Assembly (NCBI RefSeq): GCF_000142805.1
Contig: NC_013082.1
Span: 248,001 to 312,000 of the forward strand
Reading direction: 5' to 3'
Length of the DNA: 64,000 nt
From: Lachancea thermotolerans CBS 6340
Taxonomy: Eukaryota > Ascomycota > Saccharomycetes > Saccharomycetales > Saccharomycetaceae
Part shown: piece by piece, positions 8,926 to 19,700 of the stretch
Numbering within the stretch: the first letter of the stretch is position 1
How the letters are laid out: every line of letters starts with the position of its first letter
Translations under genes and position numbers: made by a program
The notes under the pieces: model-generated
Seen by the model: the letters and a program-made list of their open reading frames with translations, nothing else
Database searches by the model: none
Told to the model about the DNA's origin: nothing

Positions 8926-10650
8926 CTACTTCTGCTGGTTGAGCATACTCATCAGAGAGTTTAGCTGGGCAGTAGGATCAAACTGGGACTGCTGAGGCGG
9001 CGCAGCCTGCTGTTGCATGCCCCCGTACATTGCGGGTACCGGCTGTACAGCCATCGCAGGTTGCATGCCGTATGACTGTATAGGAGGGGAGGCACCATAA
9101 CCAGCAGGTGGGTATTGATTGGGAGCCTGGATCGGGGCTGGAATGGGCGCTGTAGCCATTTGCCCGTAAAACTGGTTTTGGCCAGGAGATTGTCTGAAGG
9201 GTGGGTTTCTGACTGGCTTCCCAGACTTTGGACCGTTCCTGCCACTGTCTGTAGGCATCTTTTGAGATATAGCCTTGGATGAGACACCTTCGCCCACAAC
9301 AATGTCGGGCTCTTCAAAAGCCATGTATGGTTGAAGTGGTTGGCCACCAGTGCCACCCCACTCTGCGCTTGTGGTCCACTTCTTGTCGGCGTCTGTGAGC
9401 CTGTGGAGAGGAATTACACTGTATCCGTGTTGATAATCACAGCAGTCTCTAGGACCAAACCCTACACCCCACCGAGTTCTCAGCGGGGATGATCCGTCTT
9501 TGTTGAAGTTGTTGAGGACGTTCTCGGCCTCCTGTCTAGAGTAGACCTTGACAAAGGCGTGCTTCCTAGAGCTGTTCAAGATGACGCTTTGCACCTCACC
9601 ATATGGCCTCAAGACGTGAGCAATGTCATACTCCTTCATGGAAGGCGGCACACCACCAACAAACAAAGTACGACTAAAAACTTTGATGTGTTCTGGTGGA
9701 ATGGTGGGGTCTACAGATACGGGTTTTGGCCTAAAGTGGTTGTTACTTGGAACATTCTCTTCCCCAGGGTAAAGGTGATGGTTGTTTGACGCATTAGGGC
9801 CTTCAGAGGATCTGTGGTTTTCCCTTCTTGGGGGACTGCGAGACCTAGCCCGCCTCGAAGAAGTGCTGTAACGCTCACGTCTGTCCTGTCTGCTGGCCTG
9901 AGCAGGCTGCTGGATGTTGCTCTCAACGACATGATTTTGACGGGCAGGTGCAACTTGCTGTGGGGGAGGCGCCCTGAAAGCCGCTTGATGCTGCTGAAGA
10001 TCCGATAAAAGACGAAAGAGGGCGGACTGCTGCGCTGCAACGTCGGTTGAAATAAGATCTGCAGGAACTGCAACCTGTGGCACGTTCGCGGCTGGACGCA
10101 AGTTTTGAAGAATTTCGACGCATCTCGTAGCAGGGTCCTGGGACAAGACAGGCTGGTTGCTTGAGCCCGGTGGGGCGCCAGAGGGATTGTCGCCCATAGA
10201 AAACCATCTGGCTCTTACGGCGTTCAAGTAACCCTTCTGGAACAAGCCGCTTCTGTCCCAGATATCGATCAAAGTACGAATTTTGTCCTTGTGGTCGCTG
10301 TTGCTCTTGCTAATGGCGTCGCTGAGCAGCTCCTGGATAGCCTCGCCCAGAGTATACACTCCATGAGCACAAGAGCCCTCCTTAGCGCTCGCTTTAATGT
10401 AATCATCGCGAGCCCGCGCCTGCTCGAGGTACGCTCTACCGATTGAATCTATGATGTACAAGGACCCTAGTTTGTGAGTGTCGGGGCTACTCTTGGAGTA
10501 GTCTATCACCAGCTGCATCAGCTTGGGCTCTTCACTCACATGGTCAAGCGCGTACGAGGTCAGTTTCTTGATACGAGACCCCGAAATTCCAGACTTCAAA
10601 TCTTTGAACGATTCTAAGGTAGCTACAAATTCGTCATGTTCGTCTTGCAT
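8926..10650 (-). CDS. NRD1: Nrd1 RNA-binding transcription termination factor
   Basis: Nrd1, with Nab3 and Sen1, ends transcription of snoRNAs and unstable non-coding RNAs and hands them to the exosome. The 574-residue length matches S. cerevisiae Nrd1 (575). The N-terminal 150 residues are a CTD-interaction domain (LESFKDLKSGISGSRIKKLT, then KLGSLYIIDSIGRAYLEQAR) that binds RNA polymerase II phosphorylated on Ser5. A Gln-rich segment and an Arg/Ser/Glu-rich linker with SRRARSRSPPRR follow. The RRM begins near residue 325 (RTLFVGGVPPSMKEYDI, HAFVKVYSRQEAENVL). The tail is Pro/Gln-rich and ends LMSMLNQQK. The ATG is at 10650. In S. cerevisiae its neighbour is RAD50, but here about 6 kb with two extra genes intervenes. 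Confidence 0.97.
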   Translation of the reverse strand: MQDEHDEFVATLESFKDLKSGISGSRIKKLTSYALDHVSEEPKLMQLVIDYSKSSPDTHKLGSLYIIDSIGRAYLEQARARDDYIKASAKEGSCAHGVYTLGEAIQELLSDAISKSNSDHKDKIRTLIDIWDRSGLFQKGYLNAVRARWFSMGDNPSGAPPGSSNQPVLSQDPATRCVEILQNLRPAANVPQVAVPADLISTDVAAQQSALFRLLSDLQQHQAAFRAPPPQQVAPARQNHVVESNIQQPAQASRQDRRERYSTSSRRARSRSPPRRENHRSSEGPNASNNHHLYPGEENVPSNNHFRPKPVSVDPTIPPEHIKVFSRTLFVGGVPPSMKEYDIAHVLRPYGEVQSVILNSSRKHAFVKVYSRQEAENVLNNFNKDGSSPLRTRWGVGFGPRDCCDYQHGYSVIPLHRLTDADKKWTTSAEWGGTGGQPLQPYMAFEEPDIVVGEGVSSKAISQKMPTDSGRNGPKSGKPVRNPPFRQSPGQNQFYGQMATAPIPAPIQAPNQYPPAGYGASPPIQSYGMQPAMAVQPVPAMYGGMQQQAAPPQQSQFDPTAQLNSLMSMLNQQK

Positions 10651-12567
10651 GGCTAAAATCTGACTTTGTTTATTACCCGCAATTATCTTCCCAGACTTTC
10701 CAAATCCTAAGTAGTTACGGTGATTGGTGTTTTTCTTGGGAACTAAGCTACCACTTATAACTTCAGCTTTTTCGTACTATAGCTCAATACTGACTACTCT
10801 TACTGGCAATTAAATGGCGAGATTATCTACCTCAATTTTTGAACTTTGCAAATACCGAACTTTCCTTACTTTCAGCAGATTACCTTAACTGTTTTGCGAA
10901 AAGTGGTGTCTAAAGAAAAAGCCCCCGCCAAAATCTTTCGTCCTTTATATACTTAAAACTGAGACTTAAGCATACTTTACGAAACGCATAAGCCCGTGCT
11001 CTAATGCTGTCAATAAAAACAGCTTAGTTTGATAGTTTCGTCAACGATTACAACAAGATGAGAATGGGTACGTCGCTGCTCAACTAGACAGGGGAAGGTT
11101 GGATATGTGTTTGAAGTGGCACGACATCTGGAATTGGGATTGATCTAAGTAGCAGCCTGATATTTTTTTACAACAAGCTATTTGCAGCTCTGAGATTCGG
11201 ACCCACTCTCACACGATAGCATCTCGCGGAAACCGGGTTAGTCGGATTGGCCCAGCCTTAGCAACTTAGACTTCCAGCACTGAGGATGAAAATATTCCAG
11301 AATTATGTTTTAGGAACGTCTAAGACACGTTAGTAACACTCGCTTCTGTGCAAATTGTCAAATAACCGATATATATTTCTTCGGTACTATGATGGTTCTA
11401 GCGGGCGCAGGTGTAACTGCAAATAGAGCTTTTCTTCAAATCCCACAAGTTATTCGAAGCCGTCATCGTCGGAGATCGTCGGAGCAATGTTTTTAAAAGC
11501 GACAATCATATCCCCACAGCGACTCCACCAAGGCACGTTGGAGTGAGTGGGTCCCTGTTGACACATTTGTGTCATTTATCGAGCTGGCAATTTCAACAAA
11601 GTCTTCTTCTCTTTTCTGTAGGCGGCTTTACTGAATTACTGCACTCCGGGCGTGTGTGCTAATGTGACCCATCATAGTCTCTTGCGAAATTTGCTGTACA
11701 AACCCGGTGTTTCTTACATGTGAAAAGGGATCTACTCACTGCACCGCAAACAAAAAGGCCGTCGCATATCACGACTGCCGGTAAACGCCAACAAAAAGCT
11801 TCAGAAGTCCACTGCCAGATTCGAGACTGCTAGTTTGATGCTCTGAGCATATAATATGTTTTAACTTCTTGCACTCCCACTGCAACGAATTTTGTTTGCT
11901 GTTGAGTTAGTTGTTTCCCACACTAAAACTGCAGTCAAGTCAGGCGCTGCAAAACGTAGTCTAAGATAATCTATCAAATTCCAGCAATGTGGTACCTATT
12001 GTTTTCCCCAAGAGTGCAGAACCATGAAACAAGCCTGTGCAAGCCGGGCCCATCTACCATTGCCATTGTGAGCTTCTTTTTTAACATGAACATCAATTTC
12101 AAACCTTTTTTGATAACTAAAGTGGTGGGCATCTAGCTGATAATGAGGCGGATAGAAACTAAGGCGAGATAGTTACTCACTCATACCACATCTAAACCTC
12201 TCGATACGATAGAACTCATGCTTTCCGTCGCTTCGTTAGTAGCCGCCGAGGTCTTGCCATGGCACACCTTACACGATGTCAACGCGTCACGTGAATAAGG
12301 CTCACCTCAGTATTTAAATTTGAGCACCAATAACATTACCGCCGCAGCTTTTACTAGAGAACAAGATCTCCGATTGGGCATATTGCTGTAGATTATTTTG
12401 GAACTTCACCTGATAGAAGGAACCCAAAAGGCTGTGTTGCCTCTTTTACCAGTTCGCTGCTTAAGTTCTAATTTAGCATCGCCGCCGCTGCTTCAATACT
12501 GCTCGTTAGATCAGGCAGGAACTAATGGACTTTTCAGTCGCAGAGTGGCTTTGTAGGAGAAGAAAGG
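10651..12567. other. Long intergenic region between NRD1 and the Zn2Cys6 gene
   Basis: This stretch of 1.9 kb has no open frame with recognisable homology and no tRNA-like A or B box that I could find. It serves at least as the NRD1 promoter and the upstream region of the regulator at 12568. Visible elements are an inverted pair CGG-AAA-CCG (11227-11235), the type of half-site arrangement bound by Zn2Cys6 dimers, and GTCACGTGA at 12286-12294. The length is unusual in this compact genome. An undetected non-coding RNA or decayed gene cannot be excluded. Confidence 0.4.
12286..12294. promoter_or_regulatory. Cbf1-type site GTCACGTGA upstream of the regulator gene
   Basis: GTCACGTGA overlaps an ACGCGT hexamer and lies about 275 bp upstream of the ATG at 12568. 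I considered a centromere CDEI element and rejected it, because no CDEII/CDEIII-like sequence follows. Confidence 0.4.
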
Positions 12568-14406
12568 ATGACCGCAGCTCGCAGCGGAAAGAGAAAGGTT
12601 GGGCGTAGAGCCTGTATGCTTTGCAAGCTCAAGAAGCTTAAATGTGATGGAAACTACCCATGCGGCAGGTGTGCCAAATCAGGGGTGCCAAGTGAATGTG
12701 GGTACGAGGCGGACAGACGAAAATGTCGGGCCTATGGAAGTGATGGTACGAAAGCTTATGTTTTCAAAAGTTCGCCATTCAGCAGCCAACACCCCTCTGA
12801 AGGTAGTTTCAAAAATGAAGCCACTGTTCATCATCTATCTGAGCACAAAATTGAGACCAGCCCCGATCCCTTGATCAAAAGCATTCAGGACGCTACCTTA
12901 TCATTCAATGAAAGAAAAGATTCTGAATATGATATGTGGAATTTTAAACCTATGGTTTTTAATTTCAACAATTTTAACTTGCAGGATGTTGGCTTTGACG
13001 ATTTTTTGCGTGTGTTTGATGATGTTGACCCATTCAGTACAGAAGACGGGAGTGATCAATTTCCGTTTGCGGAACCCGCTGAATTACCACTCGGCGCACC
13101 TTTTGGAAATGATAATAAGGAATCTCGATTGGAAAGAAGCGACCTAATTGAAATTCTCTTCCAAAGCGACTACCATGCACCTCCAGGAATATCGAAGGAC
13201 CACCTTCTAGACTTGGAGAGGAGACACGAGGATCTACAAGATGATTCCGCTGATAGTAATGATATTTTTTTGCTCTCGACCACTTTATGCTTAGGTGCTC
13301 TGACTTCACATAAACGAGAGTTATTGCGTACACGAAGCGAAGGGTTTGTATCAAGAAGCTCGATTCCCGACAGAGCAGCGCGCGCTTTTAACTATTACAC
13401 AATTGCTAAAAACTTGATTCCGGATGTTCTATTGCATTCTAGTATTGATGGTTTTTGTGGACTTGTACTAATGGCCAATTTCATGACAATGATGGTGTCC
13501 CTTGAGGAGCAATTTTATCTGAGTGCAAATGCTTTGCAGATTGCAGTAACCCTTAGACTACATGAGCGAGAAAAGTTCAACGAACTAGTGAAGATAAACA
13601 GTCACAACATTGGTTTGTTCTTTCTATTTTGGAATATTTGGTGTTCATCCTGCATGCTGGGATCATTTTTAGGAGTGAAGCCAACTCTTCCGCTAGCAGA
13701 CATAGGCATACCCCTCCCTTTTGATATGGCCGTGACAGGAAAAATTAGTTCTCTTTCATTGAAGTTCATGCAGCTTAGAATCCAAATAGCGTCTCTTCTT
13801 ACCAAGATATCCAGGTATTATATTGAAGACCATATGACAACGGCCACATTTATGGGGCTTGAAGAAGAATTACATGACATTTCAAATCAGGTTGCTAAAT
13901 TAAAATGTTTACCTATACTGGATGAGCACACATATCACCGAAGCCGCCTTCTTATTTTAGAACTAGCATCTATGGAATCTCAAGTGGCGCTTTTGCTGTA
14001 CCGCTCTAACCTACTCTGTAAACGATCTTTTGAAGCTGTTCATACAGCAAAGAAAATAGTGTACGAGATTTGGAGTCATTATTCAAAGCAGTTTGAGAAA
14101 AATGAAAGAGACCTAATAAACCATTTAGATTGGAATTTTTCCTACCCGTTACGTACAGCTTTCCTCACGCTGTGGATTGCGTGTATTGTGCTACGCAAAT
14201 ACCAACGGCTTTTAAGCTTCTTACAAGATGACAACCTAACAGAGTACACACTGGCCATAGAGGTACTCCAAGACTTAGTCAAGTTGCTACCAGTTCACCA
14301 GAATCTTTTAAACCTTATAACTTCCCTGGGCGAGGCAGGGAAGCCGCATTCTTCGGGGCCCGATCGATCATCGCACTTCTGGATGTCTTTATTGACCGAA
14401 CCTTAG
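12568..14406 (+). CDS. Zn2Cys6 transcription factor, target unknown
   Basis: A 612-residue fungal binuclear zinc-cluster regulator. The DNA-binding domain is at the N-terminus with cysteines at residues 16, 19, 26, 32, 35 and 44 (C-x2-C-x6-C-x5-C-x2-C-x8-C) and basic residues between them (CKLKKLKCD). An acidic, Asn/Phe-rich stretch (roughly 105-185) could be an activation region. The middle (about 195-420) resembles the fungal_trans regulatory domain, with FYLSANALQIAVTLRLHE and LFFLFWNIWCSSCMLGSFLG. I cannot assign it to a named S. cerevisiae factor. It is followed on the same strand by an MFS transporter gene (298 bp between stop and start). Both genes lie where S. cerevisiae has NRD1 directly beside RAD50, so a regulator-transporter pair is likely, but this is inference from position. 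Confidence 0.85.
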   Translation: MTAARSGKRKVGRRACMLCKLKKLKCDGNYPCGRCAKSGVPSECGYEADRRKCRAYGSDGTKAYVFKSSPFSSQHPSEGSFKNEATVHHLSEHKIETSPDPLIKSIQDATLSFNERKDSEYDMWNFKPMVFNFNNFNLQDVGFDDFLRVFDDVDPFSTEDGSDQFPFAEPAELPLGAPFGNDNKESRLERSDLIEILFQSDYHAPPGISKDHLLDLERRHEDLQDDSADSNDIFLLSTTLCLGALTSHKRELLRTRSEGFVSRSSIPDRAARAFNYYTIAKNLIPDVLLHSSIDGFCGLVLMANFMTMMVSLEEQFYLSANALQIAVTLRLHEREKFNELVKINSHNIGLFFLFWNIWCSSCMLGSFLGVKPTLPLADIGIPLPFDMAVTGKISSLSLKFMQLRIQIASLLTKISRYYIEDHMTTATFMGLEEELHDISNQVAKLKCLPILDEHTYHRSRLLILELASMESQVALLLYRSNLLCKRSFEAVHTAKKIVYEIWSHYSKQFEKNERDLINHLDWNFSYPLRTAFLTLWIACIVLRKYQRLLSFLQDDNLTEYTLAIEVLQDLVKLLPVHQNLLNLITSLGEAGKPHSSGPDRSSHFWMSLLTEP

Positions 14407-14560
14407 AGTCCTGAACAATAATTTTAACAACACAAGAAAAAGAAAACTACTGAGGGCACCTAGTAGCTCCAAGGCTTGTGAGAAATGAGCGTAGACAAGC
14501 ATCCATAGCCTATTTGGAGATCCAATTCAATTTTTCGTTTGTTCACTCATATTATTTGGT

Positions 14561-14603
14561 CGGAAATTACATTCCTAATTGGGAAATGACATCTCCGGAA
14601 TTT
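14561..14603 (+). promoter_or_regulatory. Paired CGGAAWTT motifs upstream of the transporter
   Basis: CGGAAATT at 14561 and CGGAATTT at 14596 lie 35 bp apart in the same orientation, 100-145 bp upstream of the transporter ATG. CGG triplets are the half-sites read by Zn2Cys6 proteins, and a gene for one lies just upstream. A CGGAAA also occurs upstream of that regulator (11227-11232). Functional meaning is inferred. Confidence 0.3.
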
Positions 14604-14703
14604 TTGGCTATAAAGCTACAATAGCTAAGCGCTTAGAGACCAGCTGGTTAGACACGTAAGCTACTGTTCACAAGAAGTTAAGCACTGGTGTGTGTTGGCA
14701 ACA

Positions 14704-16139
14704 ATGGCAAACCAAAAAAACCAAAGCAGCCTTTTGAGGAAACTGGCAGTAAGCTTAATCGCGATTCAATTTAGTTTGGATTCATGCGTATATCTGTCCA
14801 ACGTGATTCAATACATTCAGACAGTAAGTAATATGTGATCGGACATGCTATCGGACCTTCTACTGACACAATTCAGCTTGAATCAAAAAATCCGGAGCAT
14901 TATTTATCTGTGCTGCAAGCTGTCTCCGCAGCTGTGCAAGTCGCCTCGTCATTTTTTATCGGCAATATTGCGGAATGGGTTGGTTCTATCAAGTGGATTA
15001 TAATTATCCTTTACTTCTTGTCATTTGCTGGAAACTTTCTTTACTCTTGTGGTGGGGCTATATCTCTCAATACCCTTCTAGGCGGTCGAATTGTATGTGG
15101 TACTGCTTCCGCTTCTGCAGCAATTGTCTACAGTTATATCACCTCAGTTGCCCAAGAAAGAAACGCAATATTTGAACTACTGACCAGCTACAGAACCTCC
15201 GCAGGGATATTTATGGCACTTGGCCAATTAGTTGCTATCCTCTTTGCTCTATGTGATTTTAAGGTTGGGAACTACCGAATAACGTCTTATAATGCGCCCA
15301 CATTTGCATCAAGTTTCATGATTCTTATTGTGGGCGTTTTCCTTGCTGTCTTACTTGAAGATCCCAAGATAGCTAAGTCCGATGGCAAAAAGGGGAGCTT
15401 ACTTGGCGCTTGGAGGCAATTCTTTGATGCGCCAGCTAGAAAGGTCTTTGCATGCCTCATTCTGCTCTGGACCATGTTTCTTTCGACGTTAATTGTTAGC
15501 GAAGTTCTTTACTTTATGCCTGTTTTTCTAACTCTCCAGGTACATTGGAAAACCGAATACGAGGGGGCCGCATTCATGGTGGCAGCTTTTCTTGGAGTTG
15601 CCGGAAGTTTCCTTGCACCCAACTTAGTGAAGATGATGTCTGAGAGGGAATCAAGCGAAAACTCCTTGTTAAAGAAAGGGAGAAGTAGCGAAGATACAAA
15701 GGTAATGATACCAATTGAACAGCTAAGAGCTGATGTGTTTTACCGCAACCAAGTTCTCCTTTCCATTTTTGCGCTGTTAATCTTTTTAGCCGGCCAAGCG
15801 CTTATCATTGCCGCATCGGAGGCTCTATCGCACAATGCGCTTCCCCCTACAAATTCTGGCATCCTCTTTGTAGCTGGCTTGTCAATTGTCATGGTCGGCT
15901 ACAACTGCTTAGGATCCAGTATCCCAGCCATCTTTTCCACACATATCGATCCTAAGTTGAAAGTGCGACTGATGCCATGCATTGGCGCTATATCAGGGAT
16001 TGGAAAATTAGTGGCGCCAATAGTTTTTGGCGCTCTTTACAAAACTTGTTTGGGCCTTCCAATCGGAGTCGGGCTTGGGATGATATTGGTGGGAATTTCA
16101 ATTCCGCCCTTAATTTGGTTATTGATGAAAAAATACTGA
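14704..16139 (+). CDS. MFS transporter, CLN7/MFSD8-like, with a 53-nt intron
   Basis: A major facilitator superfamily membrane protein of 460 residues encoded by two exons, 14704-14823 and 14877-16139. The long open frame alone starts at a GTG inside the intron, so it lacks the first transmembrane helix. Exon 1 supplies it (LLRKLAVSLIAIQFSLDSCV and YLSNVIQYIQT) and joins exon 2 in frame at LESKNPEHYLSVLQ. About twelve hydrophobic segments can be counted. The loop after helix 2 and GGRIVCGTASASAAIVYSYI resemble the MFSD8/CLN7 branch of lysosomal or vacuolar MFS proteins. A hydrophilic Lys/Glu/Ser-rich loop (KMMSERESSENSLLKKGRSS) separates the two halves. Substrate and location are unknown. The upstream Zn2Cys6 gene is a candidate regulator. 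Confidence 0.85.
14824..14876 (+). other. Spliceosomal intron in the MFS transporter gene
   Basis: GTAAGT at 14824-14829 is a 5' splice site, CTACTGAC at 14860-14867 is a near-consensus branch site, and TTCAG ends at 14876. Exon 1 is exactly 40 codons and exon 2 continues in frame. Without removal, translation from the ATG at 14704 would stop at the TGA at 14836. Confidence 0.85.
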
Positions 16140-16709
16140 TGATCATAGATCTGGTAAATGCTGAAATTACGGTTTTGTTTTTCTCATCTTAGAAAACCTA
16201 ACAACCCAGCTTAGCGGCTGCATTGCGGTGTGAAAGAATTTCTATCCTGGCAAACCGCGCGCTCTTAAAATTTTACCCCATCATTGATTTTAGCGATGCT
16301 CATCAAAATAATGGCATCTAGAACAAGGATCACGCTACATAAGTTACAATAAATTACTCGCAGATACTTTAAAAATTTGATTCGGTCTGTGCTTGCTAAA
16401 TTGACGCATTAGTATACTAAAATTTAGCTCGAGTGTTTGTATACAGAAATTAAGTACAATGTTAACATTAGAGCACTTCTCAATAATGCTGCTGTCTGGT
16501 GCAGCTGCGTATCTTCAGGGCCTGTATCACGTGAGATAGCTTATATGTCGATGAGATTAGATCTATAATGCGTACTACGCGGTAACAAATTTCAAGCTCA
16601 TTTATAAGGTGAAACGTTAACCTGCCCATTCAAAAGGGACAGGATCAATCGGTCTAAGCCTTAGTAACCGTGGCTGTGAAACCCCAGTTATCGTTTAATT
16701 TTGTTTTGG
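16140..16709. promoter_or_regulatory. Transporter 3' flank and RAD50 promoter
   Basis: A 570-bp AT-rich interval with no gene. ATCACGTGA at 16526-16534 lies about 176 bp upstream of the RAD50 ATG. I see no MluI cell-cycle box (ACGCGT). Confidence 0.4.
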
Positions 16710-19700
16710 ATGTCTGCCATCTATAAGCTTTCCATACAGGGCATCAGATCATTTGACTCTAACGAACGTGAGACAATCGAGTTTGGAAAACCGCTGACAC
16801 TGATCGTGGGCACAAATGGGTCTGGTAAAACAACCATTATTGAATGCCTAAAGTACGCTACAACTGGGGATCTTCCACCTAATAGTAAGGGTGGTGCTTT
16901 CATTCATGACCCAAAAATCACAGGAGAGAAAGATGTCCGGGCCCAGGTAAAGCTGGCCTTCATGAGCCCGAACGACGTGAACATGATCGTGACCAGGAAT
17001 ATCCAGCTCCTGGTAAAAAAGACTACAAATACTTTCAAAACATTGGAGGGTCAGCTTGTGGCGATTAACAGAGGGGAGAGGACCACACTTAGCAGTCGAG
17101 CGGCAGAGCTTGACACCCAAGTTCCCCTTTACATGGGAGTACCTAAAGCCATTCTCGACTATGTGGTGTTTTGCCATCAAGAAGACAGCTTATGGCCTCT
17201 TAGTGAGCCCTCGAATTTGAAGAAACGTTTTGATGAGATTTTCCAAGCCATGAAATACACGAAAGCCCTCGACAACTTGAAGGCCATTAAAAAAGATATG
17301 TCCGTGGAAAGTAAACTTCTGAAACAATCTGTCGAACACCTGAAGGTCGATAGGGATCGCAGTCGCGCTACCAAGATAAACATCTCAACCTTGGAAAAAA
17401 GGATAGATGAGTATAAAGAGCAAGCTCGTCAAGCGGAGGAACAGTTAGATGAAATAACCGAGCAATCTGATAAGCTCTTTAAATCTAACCAAGAATTTCA
17501 GGAAGTTCTTAGTAAGATGGATGGTTTGAAACATAGTAAAAATTCGCTGGAGGAGCAAATTAATAGACTAGAGGGTAGTACTGAAGTTCTTAATCTTCCG
17601 AAAGTTGAACTTGAGAGGCTGGTCGCCAATTTCTCCTCTACGCTTGAAGAGAAGCAGGGCCAAATTAAAGAACTTGAGGATATCCTCGTCACTAAGCGAC
17701 ATGTTTTGGAACAAACCCGAGAGCAATATAACACCCTAATCTCTCAACAAGGAGAGCTGAACGCTAGGAAATCTACGCATGAAGATCATATCAAAGAGCT
17801 CAGCACCCTCAAAGCTGAGCTTCGCGAAAAAGACGGCCTGTCCGGCGCTGATATTCTCACGGATTTAGAGAGCAAAGTTCTGTCTTCTAATTCTCATTTT
17901 GATCTGATAACAGCACAGAATAAACAGTGCATAGAAAGGTTAAGAAACCAAATATCTGAGTTGCAAAGCACTCGCGCAAAGCAAGAGCAACACCTTATTT
18001 ATTGCGGCAATGACAAAAACAAGTTAGCTAGCGAGATTGACTCCTTAGAGTCAAAGCTCAAAGCGATGTCCAATTTAGAGGAAGATCTCGCAAAAGAAGA
18101 AGATAAAATGAACAACTTCAAAACACGTTTGGATACTCATGAAAGCGAAGATGAAATCAATTCTATAGGATTTCAAATTAAAGAAAAAAACTCAAGCATC
18201 CTTTTAATGGAAGATGAATTAGAGAAAAATCAGCGTGAGCTTTTGAAAGTGAATGAACAAGCGGATTTGAGCGCAAAATACTCTCTAATACAACAGTCTC
18301 TTGACAAAAAAAGAGTTGAAGTTGACGATCTAGTTTCTAAAGTGACAGCTGATAAAAGAGCACAAGAATGGAACTTGTGGTCTCAATCTGATTCCGAATT
18401 CGAGTTCAGAAAAGCACATATAAGTCTTCAGAAGGAATACGCGCTGCTGACACAAGAAAATAACAAGATCACGAAGGGCCTTGCGGAGAAAGAGTTTCTA
18501 TTGGCCCAGTTAAGGCGTGAAAAAGATGCAAATGATGAAAAGCTAGTTATGCTGGACAAGAAAATTACTGAAGGGTTGCCTGAAGATTGTTCAATTGAGG
18601 ATTACATTACTATTATGGAGGAAACTGAAGAATCTTACAGAGTAGCTGTAGAGAATTTGAAAATGCATAAGACAACATTAGAGTTCAACCTCAAAGCCCT
18701 CGAAGTTGCGAAGGAAAATAATTGTTGTTATCTGTGTCAAAGAGAGTTTCATGACGGAAAAGAGCAAAGTACCCTTTTAAAGGAGCTTCAGTCAAGAACC
18801 GACACGAAGTTTGAGGAAACTCTCACAAAGATTGTTGAGGAAGAGAAAGACTATCTTGACTCTCTTAGAAGGCTTGAGAGTGATGTCAGTTCCCTCAAAG
18901 TACTGAAAAAAAGTCAAGAAGCACTTACTCTTGATTATGAAAAAGTGTCGAAAGATTTGCAACAGAAGACTTCTGAGGCTGCTGAAAGCGATGCCAAGGT
19001 TCAAATGGTTAAGAAGGACATAGATCACGCTGAACTTGTTCTTCGTCCTCTCGTAGAAAATCTATCTCGGGTGACAAGAGAGCTCAAGGCACTAGGAAGC
19101 GAGTTTCAAAACATTTCTGATGAGGTTCGGCTTCGCAACGGACTCGATAGTAATTTCAAAACTGTTGAAGAGTTACAAGCAGCCCAAAAACAGCTAAACG
19201 ACTCCCTCAGGGACGCAAGAAAGGAGATAGGACTTCTCCAAGAAGCGAAAGAAATGAAATCAAGAGAGTATAATAACCTTCTAGGACTTATAAGAGAGAA
19301 GTCCTTTAAAGTTGATGAGCTGAAGAAACAACTGAGAGACAGAGAAAACATTACTAGCACAATAAAGGACAGGAAAAGTGCTATATCTCAGACGGATACT
19401 ATTATCCAAACAGTAACATCAACGTTGACTGATTTGTCTGTGAGTATCAATGAAGCAAAAAACAAACTCTCTTTAGTTAGTGATAAAGCAAATACTGAGG
19501 AAGTTAGAGTGAAGGGGGAACTGGATAGTCTGAGATCAAAGCGTGATCGCTACGCCATGCTGTGGTCGCACATTAGGGACTTTGAAGACAAGTACTCTCC
19601 ACAGCTTGAAAACTGTAAAAACGACATCGAGTTGAGCAGAAAAATGATTCATTCCCTTAAAGACGAAGTAGAGACCTTAGACAACAGAATGCGAGAACAG

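Noticed and set aside
12286-12294. GTCACGTGA as a centromere CDEI element (also at 16526, 37593, 42178)
   Set aside because: No 80-170-bp AT-only CDEII followed by a CDEIII-like TGTTT...CCGAA was found next to any of them.
16701-16709. Longer RAD50 start at a TTG
   Set aside because: The ATG at 16710 gives the conserved MSAIYKLSIQGIRSF N-terminus.
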